Positions 9,161 through 16,762 of a stretch of 64,000 nt of DNA are shown piece after piece (position 1 is the first letter of the stretch; the number at the start of each line of letters is the position of its first letter). Under the pieces are notes generated by a model that saw nothing but the letters and a program-made list of their open reading frames with translations, ran no database searches and was not told the DNA's origin. This DNA comes from Poindextera sp036272595. Its GTDB lineage: Bacteria > Pseudomonadota > Alphaproteobacteria > Caulobacterales > Caulobacteraceae. Position numbers and translations under genes: made by a program. The stretch is taken from the NCBI GenBank assembly GCA_036272595.1, contig DATAYM010000038.1:59143-123142 (forward strand). Reading direction: 5' to 3'.

Positions 9161-9390
9161 GCAGCAGCCGGCCCGCAATCCGCTCATCCCGGACAGGGAC
9201 TGCTCCGGCCCCGTCTGCGACCGGCGATGACGACAAGGCTGCAGACTCTCGAGGGCACGGGTCGAACCCGATGCAATTGTGGATCCATTTTTAGGGGCGC
9301 TCAACCACACGTCGATCGGTTAGCATCAACCACATCGACGGAAGCTGGCATGAACACGTATTCGCCGCGTCCACCCCAAGCCGCGCGTCT
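9161..9390. other. Intergenic stretch upstream of hairpin element 1
   Basis: No gene or recognisable RNA seen. A tRNA T-arm-like string near 9257-9270 has no matching acceptor or anticodon stem and was rejected. With the element that follows, this makes about 720 bp of non-coding DNA between the monooxygenase and the nitronate monooxygenase-like gene. Confidence 0.5.
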
Positions 9391-9409
9391 GTTCAGGGAA
9401 TCCCTGAAC
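9391..9409. promoter_or_regulatory. Perfect 9-1-9 palindrome upstream of element copy 1
   Basis: GTTCAGGGAATCCCTGAAC is a perfect inverted repeat around a central A. It lies 28 bp before the conserved ATG of the element and just before a stretch (CGCGCCGTG..TTAACTCTC) that is also conserved upstream of copy 2, where the palindrome is recognisable but degenerate (42788-42808). An operator or promoter-proximal site for the element is the likely role. Confidence 0.5.
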
Positions 9410-9689
9410 CCCTCCGCGCCGTGTTTAACTCTCCGCATGTTCCGCCGTCATAGCCTCGGTCGACCGATCCGCTCGAACAGCGCGTCTGCAGCGCGCGTCG
9501 GGCTACCGGTTGGGGTGCTCTGATGGCTGGCCAGGCGTGGAAAGCGCGAGCGGACGATCAAGTGCGGCTGAACTCGGACGGCGTGGTCATGACCGCCGAA
9601 CGGCTCAATCGAGGCGCCAAGTCTTCCCTCGCGCGCTGCATCGGCTCCACGCACGAACGGCGCTCTACGGAGGCGTGCACTAGCACCGA

Positions 9690-9782
9690 TTGTCCAGAGG
9701 CAAGGATGGCTGGCGGCAACCACCACCACCACCACCACCACCACAACGACTAACTACGCTAGCCATCCTTTCCTCTGGACAA
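9690..9782 (+). other. Long hairpin with (CAC)8 loop
   Basis: The 22-nt arm 9690-9711 pairs with 9761-9782 with a single mismatch at arm position 12, which is kept in copy 2. The loop carries a pure (CAC)8 tract at 9721-9744, which would read as eight His in the plus-frame peptide. At arm position 11 the two copies differ on both sides of the stem (G:C here, A:U in copy 2), a compensatory change that supports selection on RNA or cruciform structure. No U-tract follows, so it is not a classic Rho-independent terminator. Confidence 0.65.
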
Positions 9783-9881
9783 ACGACGCCGCACGACCGA
9801 GCCGGGCCACCGGGCGCGGCCGCGCGGCCGCGAGATCGTGAGCGGGTCCTTCTGGAGCTTGGCGGCTTGCTCAGTCCCGTT

Positions 9882-10886
9882 TCAAGCGTTCACCGTCGCC
9901 TTTTGCCCCGCCGGCGCTAACATGGCTTCCAGGCGCTGGCGGAGGATCTGTTCGGCTTCGGCGACGATGCCTTCGATCAGGTCCTTGCAGGTCGGGATGT
10001 CGTGGATCAGGCCGGCGACCATGCCGCAGGACCAGGCGCCGGCGTCCATGTCGCCCTCGACCATGACCTTCGGATAGACCCCGGAAACCTCGGCGATAAT
10101 GTCCTCGAACTTCAGGTTGGCGCCCTGCTCGCGTTCCTTCTGCAAAAGGCGCTCGACCCCGGCGTTGACCAGCACCCGTTCTGTGTTGCGTAGCGAGCGC
10201 ATGACCAGGCGCGTATCCAGCTCCGAAGCCGCGACCAGGGCTAATTTGACGTTCTCATGCACCGGCGCTTCCTTCGTGGCGATGAAGCGGGTGCCCATGT
10301 TCATGCCTTCGGCGCCCAGGGCCAGCGCCGCCACCAGCGAGCGTCCGTCGGCCATGCCGCCCGAGGCGACGAACGGGATCTTCAGCTCCTCGGCGGCGCG
10401 CGGCAAAAGGATGAAGTTGGGGATGTCGTCCTCGCCCGGATGTCCGCCGCACTCGAAGCCGTCGACGCTGACGGCGTCGCAGCCGATGGACTCGGCCTTC
10501 AGCGAGTGGCGGACGGCGGTGCATTTGTGGATCACCTTGATCCCCGCCTCCTTGAGCGCCGGCATCCATTTCTGCGGGTTGTTGCCGGCGGTCTCGACGA
10601 TCTTCACCCCGCCGTCGACGATCGCCTGCACGTAGCCGGGATAGTCGGGCGGATTGACCGACGGCAGGAAGGTCAGGTTCACCCCGAACGGCTTTTTGGT
10701 CATCTCGCGGCAGCGCGCGATCTCGTTGGCCAGATGCTCGGGCGTGCGCTGGGTCAGGCCGGTGATGATGCCGAGGCCGCCGGCTTCCGAAACCGCGGCC
10801 GCCATCTCGGCCAGGCCGACAAAGTGCATGCCGCCCTGGATGATCGGATGTTCGATGCCGAACAGCTCGGTGATGCGCGTCTTCAT
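9882..10886 (-). CDS. NAD(P)H-dependent flavin oxidoreductase / nitronate monooxygenase-like
   Basis: 334 residues in a TIM-barrel flavoenzyme family. The N-terminal motif HPIIQGGMHFVGLAEMAAAVSEAGGLG, KPFGVNLTF, and the FMN-phosphate loops VASGGMADGRSL and GAEGMNMGTRF are all clear. The frame extends 17 codons upstream, but the ATG at 10886 has an AGGAAGAAGG site and gives MKTRITELFGIEHPI, the standard start. Members oxidise nitronates or reduce enoyl-like substrates with FMN. No operon partner is visible, and the function beyond the family is open. Confidence 0.9.
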   Translation of the reverse strand: MKTRITELFGIEHPIIQGGMHFVGLAEMAAAVSEAGGLGIITGLTQRTPEHLANEIARCREMTKKPFGVNLTFLPSVNPPDYPGYVQAIVDGGVKIVETAGNNPQKWMPALKEAGIKVIHKCTAVRHSLKAESIGCDAVSVDGFECGGHPGEDDIPNFILLPRAAEELKIPFVASGGMADGRSLVAALALGAEGMNMGTRFIATKEAPVHENVKLALVAASELDTRLVMRSLRNTERVLVNAGVERLLQKEREQGANLKFEDIIAEVSGVYPKVMVEGDMDAGAWSCGMVAGLIHDIPTCKDLIEGIVAEAEQILRQRLEAMLAPAGQKATVNA

Positions 10887-11038
10887 GTGATCGCCTTCTT
10901 CCTGGCGCGGCTTGAGCCCGCCTCTCCCTGGGCGCACCTAGACCCATTGACGCCGCGCGAGGCAAGCCAGACTTTGGCGAGGCTCCACGAGGAAAAATCC
11001 CCGGGGTTCGCCCAACCGGCGAAGGGAGGCAAACGCCG

Positions 11039-11647
11039 ATGGCGACCTATGACTATCTCACCCTCACCCTCGCGCGCGGGCCGGCGGCGCGGGCCGCGTT
11101 CGTGAAAGCCATGGACGCGTCGGGATTGGCGGCCGGCGGCAAGGCGGTCGGCCTGTTCACGCCGCAGCTCGGCTGGGAGGCGGCGCAGGCGGCGCTGCTG
11201 GTCGAGCGCGCCGACGACAGCGGTCCTTCCGCGGCGGTGGAAGCCCTGTCGCGCGCATCGGAGGTCCAGTCCTGCGCCTTCCACGAGTTGGCGCCGACCA
11301 TCCGGCCCGCTCCAGGGGCGGCGCTGAAAGCCGGCGGCATCTATGTGCACCGCTGGTTCGAGGTGGAAACCGCCGCGTTCGACGAGTTCATCGCCCTCTC
11401 CGCCGAGGCCTGGCCGGACTTCGAGAGCCGGTTCGACGCGCAGATCTTCGGCCTGTTCGACCTGACCTCCGGCCGCGCCGGCGAGCCGCCGGGCCGCCGG
11501 CATCTTTTGCTGATCACCCGCTACGCCAGCCACGGGGTCTGGGAGGACTCCCGCGACCCGTCGACGGCCGCCATGCAGACCTTCGCGCGCCGGGCCGTGC
11601 TGACCCTCAGCACCACCGGCGCCAGCACCCTGCTCACCCTGCCCTAG
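11039..11647 (+). CDS. Unknown protein, possibly dimeric ferredoxin-like (NIPSNAP-like) fold
   Basis: 202 residues starting at an ATG with a GAAGGGAGG site 9 bp upstream. There are two similar halves: MATYDYLTLTLARGPAARAAF at the start and GIYVHRWFEVETAAFDEFIAL from about residue 100. The layout resembles tandem alpha-beta barrel (NIPSNAP/Dabb-like) domains. There are no catalytic residues, signal peptide or membrane segment. It ends 4 bp before the convergent acetyltransferase stop. The fold call is tentative; function unknown. Confidence 0.7.
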   Translation: MATYDYLTLTLARGPAARAAFVKAMDASGLAAGGKAVGLFTPQLGWEAAQAALLVERADDSGPSAAVEALSRASEVQSCAFHELAPTIRPAPGAALKAGGIYVHRWFEVETAAFDEFIALSAEAWPDFESRFDAQIFGLFDLTSGRAGEPPGRRHLLLITRYASHGVWEDSRDPSTAAMQTFARRAVLTLSTTGASTLLTLP

Positions 11648-11651
11648 CGGC

Positions 11652-12272
11652 TCAGGTCGATCTGGGAAGCCGACTGGTGAACCACAGCGCACCGGGATAT
11701 TCGGCCAGCTCCAGCTGCTGGAAACCGTAGGCGCGATAGAAGCGCACCGCCCGCTGGTTGGCCCAGCCGACTCCCAGATGCACGCCCTGGGCGCCCATGG
11801 CCCCGATCAGGTCCAGCCAGCGATCGATCAGCGCCTTGCCGAAGCCGCGGCCCTGGAACCTGGGCAGCATGTCGATATGCAGGTGGGCGGGAAAGGGCTC
11901 GACCACTTGGCGCGGCGTCGCTTGCGGCCGGTTGATCAGCCGGCGCATCCGCTCGTCCGGGCTCAGGTCGCCATAGCGGCCGGCCGGGTTGGAATAGGTC
12001 TGGCGCAGCCTGGGCCACCACTCGGCCTCCAGCCGGGCCTCGAAGGCGGCGGTGTCGGCGACGCCGACGATATAGCCGCCCACCCCCTCTTCGTCCTCCA
12101 GCACCAGGGCGCTCTCCGGGCTGAGGACGCCGTAAGGGCCGGCATAGACGTGGCCGACCAGCCGGGGGTCCTGATAGAGGGCCGAAGCGTCGGCGCCGCT
12201 GTCGCCGGTGGCCAGGCAGACATGATAAAGCGCCTCCAGGTCGTCGGCGCGATAGGGGCGAATTTCGGCCAT
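11652..12272 (-). CDS. GNAT-family N-acetyltransferase
   Basis: 206 residues from ATG 12272 (MAEIRPYRADDLEALYHVCLATG). The frame runs further upstream only into the preceding gene. The acetyl-CoA pyrophosphate loop is RFQGRGFGKALI, followed by GVGWANQRAVRFYRAYGFQ, the standard GNAT beta-5/alpha-4 region. The 80-residue stretch between start and motif A, with EAEWWPRLRQTYSNPAGRYGD, resembles bacterial OGA-type or spermidine-like GNATs, but the substrate is not predictable. It starts 29 bp downstream of the TIR-TPR-Sel1 gene and may be co-transcribed. Confidence 0.88.
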   Translation of the reverse strand: MAEIRPYRADDLEALYHVCLATGDSGADASALYQDPRLVGHVYAGPYGVLSPESALVLEDEEGVGGYIVGVADTAAFEARLEAEWWPRLRQTYSNPAGRYGDLSPDERMRRLINRPQATPRQVVEPFPAHLHIDMLPRFQGRGFGKALIDRWLDLIGAMGAQGVHLGVGWANQRAVRFYRAYGFQQLELAEYPGALWFTSRLPRST

Positions 12273-12301
12273 GCCGTCCTCCTGGTCCGCCGCCCGTGGC
12301 G

Positions 12302-14038
12302 CTATCCAGGATGCGAGGCGAGCCAGTCCTTCGAACCCTGGTCGCCGCCGGCCGCGCCCTGCACATACCATTTGCGCGCCTCGACCGGGTCGGCCGGCAC
12401 CCCTAGGCCGTTGGCGTAGAGATAGCCGATCCAGCCCTCGCCGGTGGCGTCCCCCTGGGCGGCGGACAGCCGGAACCACTTCATCGCCTCGGCATAGTCC
12501 TGCGTGACGCCGTTGCCGTTGGCATAGAGCGAGCCGACATTGGCCTCGCCGCTGGAATTGCCCTGGTTGGCCGAGAGCAGATACCACTTCATCGCTTCGG
12601 GATAGTTGATCGGCACGCCGTAGCCGTTGTCGTAGAGGTTGCCGATGCTGTTCTGGGCTTCCTGATTGCCCTGGGCGGCGGCGAGCTGGAACCACTTCAT
12701 CGCCTGGGTATAGTCCTGCGGCAGGCCGCCGCGACCGAAGTAGTAAAGCGTGCCGATGCCGTTCTGGCCGTCCGCGTCGCCCTGCGAGGCGGACTGGCGA
12801 TAATAATTCAGCGCTTCGTCATAGTTCTTGCCGTTCCAGGCCTGATCGCCCAGCCGGTTGGCTTCGGCGACCGACATGTTGCCCAGCGGCGCGGTGGCGG
12901 ACGGGACCGAAGAGTCGGCGGCGGCCGACATCGAGGAGTCCGGTGTCGAGGAGTCCGGCGCCGAGGAGTCGATCCTGGGCCTGGTGAGCACGCCGGCGAT
13001 CACCGCCAGCAACAGCAGGCCGACAAGCGCGCCACCGGCGATGACGAAGACCCTGGAGCCGCCGGTCAGCAGGCTGGGGGTCCCGCCGGACGGCTTGCCG
13101 GCCGAGGGATTGCGCGCGGCGACGGCGGCGGCGCGATCCCTGCGGGCTTGGTCGTGCATGCCCTTGCGGTCATAGGCCTTGGCGCGGTTGTCCAGGGCGA
13201 CGGCCAGGTCGGGCTTCAACTGCAGCGCGACGCCATAGTCGCGGATCGCCCGGTCGAACTCGCCACGGTCCTGATAGGCGTTGCCGCGATTGGCGTAGGC
13301 GGTGGCGAAGTCGGGTTTCAGCGCGATCGCCTTGTCGAAATCGGCGATCGCCTGATCGTAGCCGCCCTTCGCCAGATAGGCGTTGCCGCGGTTGTTGAGC
13401 GCATTGATGTTGTCCGGATCGAGCCGGATCACCCGATCGTACTGCTCGATCGCATGGTCGAATTCGTTGGCCTTGGCGTGGGCGTTGCCCAGCGCGTAGA
13501 TCTCTTCGACATCGGGCATGCCGTGGCCGATATCGGCAGCCGCGGTGGTCACCACGTCAGGACCGCTCGAGGCCGCGGCCTGGCGGATCTGCGCCCGTTC
13601 GGCGGCGGTGGGCGGCTCGGTGGTGTTGCCGCCGGTGACCAGCGCGGTCACCGCCTGGATCTGCGCCGTCAACTGCTCGAGCGCGAACTCCCAGTCCTTG
13701 TAGAGGTCGATCCACTGGCGGGTGGCGAACTCGTAGGCCAGGGCCTCGTTGGGAGTAACGTCCTCGACCCGGATCGGAATGACGAACAGCTTGTGCTGGC
13801 CGGCCAGCGAGATCTCCTTCTTCACCTCGTCCGAATTGTTGGAATTGGCCGAGAAGACGAACAGCATCACCTTCGCCGCGCGGATCGCCCGCACGATGGC
13901 TTCCTGGAAGTTCTCGCCGGGATGGATGTTGCGGGCCGCCATCCAGCACTCGAGACCGCGGCCTTCGAGGGCCTGGCAGATGGTCTCGGCCACCTTCTGG
14001 TCCTTCGACGCGTAGCTGAGGAATATGGTCGCGGCCAT
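12302..14038 (-). CDS. TIR domain protein with TPRs, a TM helix and Sel1 repeats
   Basis: 578 residues with four visible parts. The TIR domain (1-~130) has MAATIFLSYASKDQKVAE, ECWMAARNIHPGENF, LFVFSANSNNSDEVKKEI (candidate catalytic Glu in KKEI) and IPIRVEDVTPNEAL. Three TPRs (~180-285) follow, for example NALNNRGNAYLAKGGYDQAI. Next comes one TM helix (~329-350, VFVIAGGALVGLLLLAVIAG) and a Ser/Asp-rich linker. About five Sel1-like repeats fill ~385-575 (AMKWFQLAAAQGNQEAQ). The order places TIR and TPR in the cytoplasm and Sel1 outside the membrane. It starts 2 bp after the DUF805 gene stop. TIR domains may hydrolyse NAD+ or act as adaptors; this layout suggests a membrane signal receptor. Confidence 0.9.
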   Translation of the reverse strand: MAATIFLSYASKDQKVAETICQALEGRGLECWMAARNIHPGENFQEAIVRAIRAAKVMLFVFSANSNNSDEVKKEISLAGQHKLFVIPIRVEDVTPNEALAYEFATRQWIDLYKDWEFALEQLTAQIQAVTALVTGGNTTEPPTAAERAQIRQAAASSGPDVVTTAAADIGHGMPDVEEIYALGNAHAKANEFDHAIEQYDRVIRLDPDNINALNNRGNAYLAKGGYDQAIADFDKAIALKPDFATAYANRGNAYQDRGEFDRAIRDYGVALQLKPDLAVALDNRAKAYDRKGMHDQARRDRAAAVAARNPSAGKPSGGTPSLLTGGSRVFVIAGGALVGLLLLAVIAGVLTRPRIDSSAPDSSTPDSSMSAAADSSVPSATAPLGNMSVAEANRLGDQAWNGKNYDEALNYYRQSASQGDADGQNGIGTLYYFGRGGLPQDYTQAMKWFQLAAAQGNQEAQNSIGNLYDNGYGVPINYPEAMKWYLLSANQGNSSGEANVGSLYANGNGVTQDYAEAMKWFRLSAAQGDATGEGWIGYLYANGLGVPADPVEARKWYVQGAAGGDQGSKDWLASHPG

Positions 14039-14040
14039 GA

Positions 14041-14466
14041 TTAGCTCACCCAGGCTTCATCGGTCTTGGTGGTCGTCTGATCGCCGGAAAGAGGGTCGGC
14101 CCCGTACTGGTTTTCGCCGATGGTGCCACGGGCGCACAGCCAGATGATCAGGGGTATCAGCCCCACGATGGTGAAGGCGATGAAATACCACCAGCCGCTT
14201 CTGTTGGTGTCGTGAAGTCTTCGAACGATATTGGTCAGCGTCGGCAGGGCGAAACCGGCCCAGAACAGAAGGTATATGAGCCCCTCGAAGGTTCTGTAGC
14301 CGGCGCTGCGGCCGGCGATGGCGGCACCGATCTGCAGCACGATCAGGACGCCGAACCACATGGCGTAGTAGAATAGGATCCAGTACCAGAATTCAGCCCG
14401 TGACGATCTGCCGTTGAAGTCGACGTAGCGTCTGAAACCGCTCTCGACGGCGCTACTGAAGTTCAT
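14041..14466 (-). CDS. DUF805 inner-membrane protein
   Basis: 141 residues from ATG 14466 with a G-rich ribosome-binding stretch; the frame continues upstream without a plausible start. MNFSSAVESGFRRYVDFNGRSSRAEFWYWILF is the family's amphipathic N-terminus. About four hydrophobic segments follow, with the conserved NIVRRLHDTNRSGWWY loop. DUF805 (YhaH-type) proteins are small membrane proteins of unknown role. Its stop is 2 bp before the TIR-TPR-Sel1 start, so the two are very likely co-expressed and may work together at the membrane. Confidence 0.88.
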   Translation of the reverse strand: MNFSSAVESGFRRYVDFNGRSSRAEFWYWILFYYAMWFGVLIVLQIGAAIAGRSAGYRTFEGLIYLLFWAGFALPTLTNIVRRLHDTNRSGWWYFIAFTIVGLIPLIIWLCARGTIGENQYGADPLSGDQTTTKTDEAWVS

Positions 14467-14767
14467 AAACGCACCCCCACCCCGCAAAACGGCCAAATCC
14501 TGCCGCCCCAGGCGCCAGCCCTGGCGAATCGGGCGACGGCCGGTTCCCCAGTCCTGCCCCGGTCCCGACCCGGAGCCTATTGCTGTACTCGACCCCCGTG
14601 ACACACGTGCAAAAACACCAGCGAACCTAGCAGAGACAGTCAACACCGCCGAGGGTCAACGATATTCTTGGCGGCCGCCAGGACCCGCCGCCGGCTTGCT
14701 CGTCATCCCGACCGCGACGCGATAGTCTCAGCCGACCAACAGGCTCGAAAAGGGGCGCCGCGACGCC

Positions 14768-15388
14768 ATGAGCGCACTCGAACCACTGCTCAACCCGGTC
14801 CGGATCAAAAGCCTGCGGCCGACACAGATGTCGCTCGGCCTGCGCGAGGTGGAGGAAAAGCGCCGCGAATGGCGCGAGCGCGGCGGCGAGAAAGGCTCCG
14901 AATACCTGGGCCGGCACATGATCCCGGTGGTGATCGGGCCGAAGGGGCGCCGCTACCTGATCGACCACCACCACCTGGCGCGCGCGCTCGAGGATGAAGG
15001 CGTCAAGGATGTGCTGGTCAATGTGGTGGCCGACCTGAGCAACCTGGCGCCGGCGGAATTCTGGATCTTCCTCGACAACCGCGGCTGGTGCCACCCTTAC
15101 GACTGCGACGGCCAGCGGCGGGATTTCGACGCCATCCCGAGCACGGTGGCCGAGATGAAGGACGATCCGTTCCGAAGCCTTGCCGGCAACCTGCGCCGCA
15201 CCGGCGGCTACGCCAAGGACGAGGCGCCGTTCAGCGAGTTCATCTGGGCGGACTTCCTGCGCCGGCGCCTGAAACGCAAGGGGGTCGAGAAGAACTTCGT
15301 CAAGGCGCTCGGCGAGGCCCTGACCCTGGCCAAGAGCCAGGAGGCCAACTACCTGCCGGGATGGTGCGGGCCGAGCCCGGAGAGCTGA
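14768..15388 (+). CDS. ParB-like nuclease family protein (ParBc_2 type)
   Basis: 206 residues. NPVRIKSLRPTQMSLGLREVEEKRREWRE, then HMIPVVIGPKGRRYLIDHHHLARALEDEG and NLAPAEFWIFLDNRGWCHPYD, match the putative ParB-like nuclease family (PF08857). The DHHHL cluster is the probable active region. It is not a chromosome-partition ParB: it has no helix-turn-helix. These proteins are often stand-alone and uncharacterised. It stands alone between two divergent promoter regions. Confidence 0.75.
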   Translation: MSALEPLLNPVRIKSLRPTQMSLGLREVEEKRREWRERGGEKGSEYLGRHMIPVVIGPKGRRYLIDHHHLARALEDEGVKDVLVNVVADLSNLAPAEFWIFLDNRGWCHPYDCDGQRRDFDAIPSTVAEMKDDPFRSLAGNLRRTGGYAKDEAPFSEFIWADFLRRRLKRKGVEKNFVKALGEALTLAKSQEANYLPGWCGPSPES

Positions 15389-15413
15389 CCGCCTCGCCGG
15401 CTGTTCAGGCGAG

Positions 15414-15641
15414 CTATTTCAGGGTCAGGGCCAACACGGTGGTCAGGACGATGAACACCGACGACCAGGCAAGGCAGAACACCCCGACGCGGTCGAAGGG
15501 CGTTGTGCGCGGCGCATCCAGGGGGTCCTTGAGGGAGTCGGTCACGCGGTGGGATATAGGGGTGAAGGCGCCGCGATAAGTTAACGGATGCCGCAATGCA
15601 GCAATTTGCCGCGCCCTTTCCACGTCGCGCTCGACAGACAT
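15414..15641 (-). CDS. Small single-TM protein, probable general-stress gene
   Basis: 75 residues if started at ATG 15641 (MSVERDVERARQI), which has an AAAGG site 9 bp upstream. An alternative GTG at 15545 gives a 43-residue protein (VTDSLKDPL). The C-terminus is a TM helix, VGVFCLAWSSVFIVLTTVLALTLK. Upstream on the same strand lies a full EcfG/SigT-type promoter (15698-15723), which argues that this is a real transcribed gene. No family is recognised. The start is uncertain; the TM half is the safest part. Confidence 0.5.
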   Translation of the reverse strand: MSVERDVERARQIAALRHPLTYRGAFTPISHRVTDSLKDPLDAPRTTPFDRVGVFCLAWSSVFIVLTTVLALTLK

Positions 15642-15697
15642 GAAAAGTTGCCTTTCGGCGGCGCCCGCTGGCAAATGAGCCATTCGCCTCATATGCA

Positions 15698-15723
15698 AAC
15701 GTTCATCTTCACCGTCTTGTTCC
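15698..15723 (-). promoter_or_regulatory. EcfG/SigT-type promoter, GGAAC-N17-CGTT
   Basis: On the minus strand GGAAC (15719-15723) and CGTT (15698-15701) are separated by exactly 17 bp. This is the alphaproteobacterial general-stress sigma factor consensus (EcfG; SigT in Caulobacter; spacer 16-17). Transcription would run into the small membrane protein gene ending at 15414. Confidence 0.6.
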
Positions 15724-15768
15724 CGCAATGATTGAAAGCCGCACCCTTTGACCCGCTCAACTCACGCC

Positions 15769-16719
15769 ATGGTCGAACCCGCCTCCGACCAGCTCAGCTC
15801 CGTCGAAGCCATCACCCAAGGTCTCGCCAGCGTCGGCTATATCGCCTCGCGGCGGATCGCCACCGCGCTTCTGATGGCCAACCACCTGCAAAAACCCATC
15901 CTGGTCGAAGGCCAGGCCGGCGTCGGCAAGACCGAACTGGCCATCGCCACTGCCACCATGCTCGGCCTGCCGCTGATCCGCATGCAGTGCTACGAGGGCC
16001 TGGACGAGGCCAAGGCGCTGTACGAATGGAAGTACGGCAAGCAGCTGCTCTATACCCAGATCCTCAAGGATCGGATGGGCGAGACCCTCGGCGACGCCAA
16101 GACCATGGCCGCGGCGATGGACAAGCTGCACGACATGGGCGACCTGTTTTTCTCCGAGCCCTTCCTGGAGCCGCGGCCGCTGTTGAAAGCGCTGCAGCAA
16201 AAGGGCGGCGCCATCCTTCTGATCGACGAGATCGACAAGTCGGACGAGGCGTTCGAGGCCTTCCTGCTGGAGATCCTGTCCGACTTCCAGGTCTCCGTGC
16301 CCGAGCTCGGTGTGATCAAGGCGGTGACGCCGCCGATCGTCTTTTTGACCTCCAACAATGTCCGCGACCTGGGCGACGCGTTGAAGCGCCGCTGCCTGCA
16401 CCTGCACATCCCCCTGCCCGAGCCGGCGCTAGAGGAGCGCATCGTCGCCAGCCGCGTGCCGGGCATCGACAAGCGGCTGAACCAGGAGCTGGTCGGCTTC
16501 GTGCAGAGCCTGCGCGGCCTCGACCTGCGCAAGTCGCCGTCGATCTCCGAGACCGTCGACTGGGCCCGGGTGCTGATCCTGCTGCACGCCCATGCGCTGG
16601 AGCCGGAACTGGTGCGCGACACCCTGAACGTGCTGCTCAAGTTCGAGCAGGACATCCTGGCCGTCGAACCGCAGATCGGTGACCTGATCCGCACCCCGGT
16701 GCGCGCGGCGGGGGAATAG
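15769..16719 (+). CDS. MoxR-type AAA+ ATPase
   Basis: About 316 residues from ATG 15769; a TTG at 15748 is also in frame and neither has a strong ribosome-binding site. Walker A is GQAGVGKTEL, Walker B ILLIDEIDKSDEAFEAF and sensor 1 FLTSNN. LKRRCLHLHIPLPE carries the arginine-finger region. It is followed 43 bp later by a VWA/CoxE-like gene, the constant partner of MoxR ATPases. Such pairs act as chaperones that mature or insert metal cofactors in oxidoreductases such as CO dehydrogenase. No such oxidoreductase is in the window. Confidence 0.92.
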   Translation: MVEPASDQLSSVEAITQGLASVGYIASRRIATALLMANHLQKPILVEGQAGVGKTELAIATATMLGLPLIRMQCYEGLDEAKALYEWKYGKQLLYTQILKDRMGETLGDAKTMAAAMDKLHDMGDLFFSEPFLEPRPLLKALQQKGGAILLIDEIDKSDEAFEAFLLEILSDFQVSVPELGVIKAVTPPIVFLTSNNVRDLGDALKRRCLHLHIPLPEPALEERIVASRVPGIDKRLNQELVGFVQSLRGLDLRKSPSISETVDWARVLILLHAHALEPELVRDTLNVLLKFEQDILAVEPQIGDLIRTPVRAAGE

Positions 16720-16762
16720 GGGCTCGGGACATGCGCGGACCCTCCCTTAATCCGGGGTTTTA

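Larger units (their letters stand above)
9391..9840 (+). repeat. Triplet-loop hairpin element, copy 1
   Basis: An interspersed element of roughly 450 bp, alignable along its length with 42390-42808 on the other strand. In order it has the palindrome, a conserved stretch before ATGTTC at 9437, short open frames (9437-9523 and 9523-9753, joined by a TGATG overlap), a long hairpin at 9690-9782 whose loop holds eight CAC triplets, and a GC-rich tail. In copy 2 the corresponding reading frame is a single 97-codon frame. Protein-level conservation is moderate with several non-synonymous changes, so it may be a small-protein gene, a structured RNA or both. No transposase or integrase is nearby. Confidence 0.6.

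Noticed and set aside
9240..9290. tRNA-like T-arm string (GGGTCGAACCC region)
   Set aside because: No acceptor, D or anticodon stem could be built around it on either strand.
6000..9310. Very long open frame on the minus strand spanning hydrolase and monooxygenase (about 1120 codons)
   Set aside because: High-GC shadow: it crosses three well-supported genes in other frames and its sequence has no domain apart from chance Gly/Arg-rich text.
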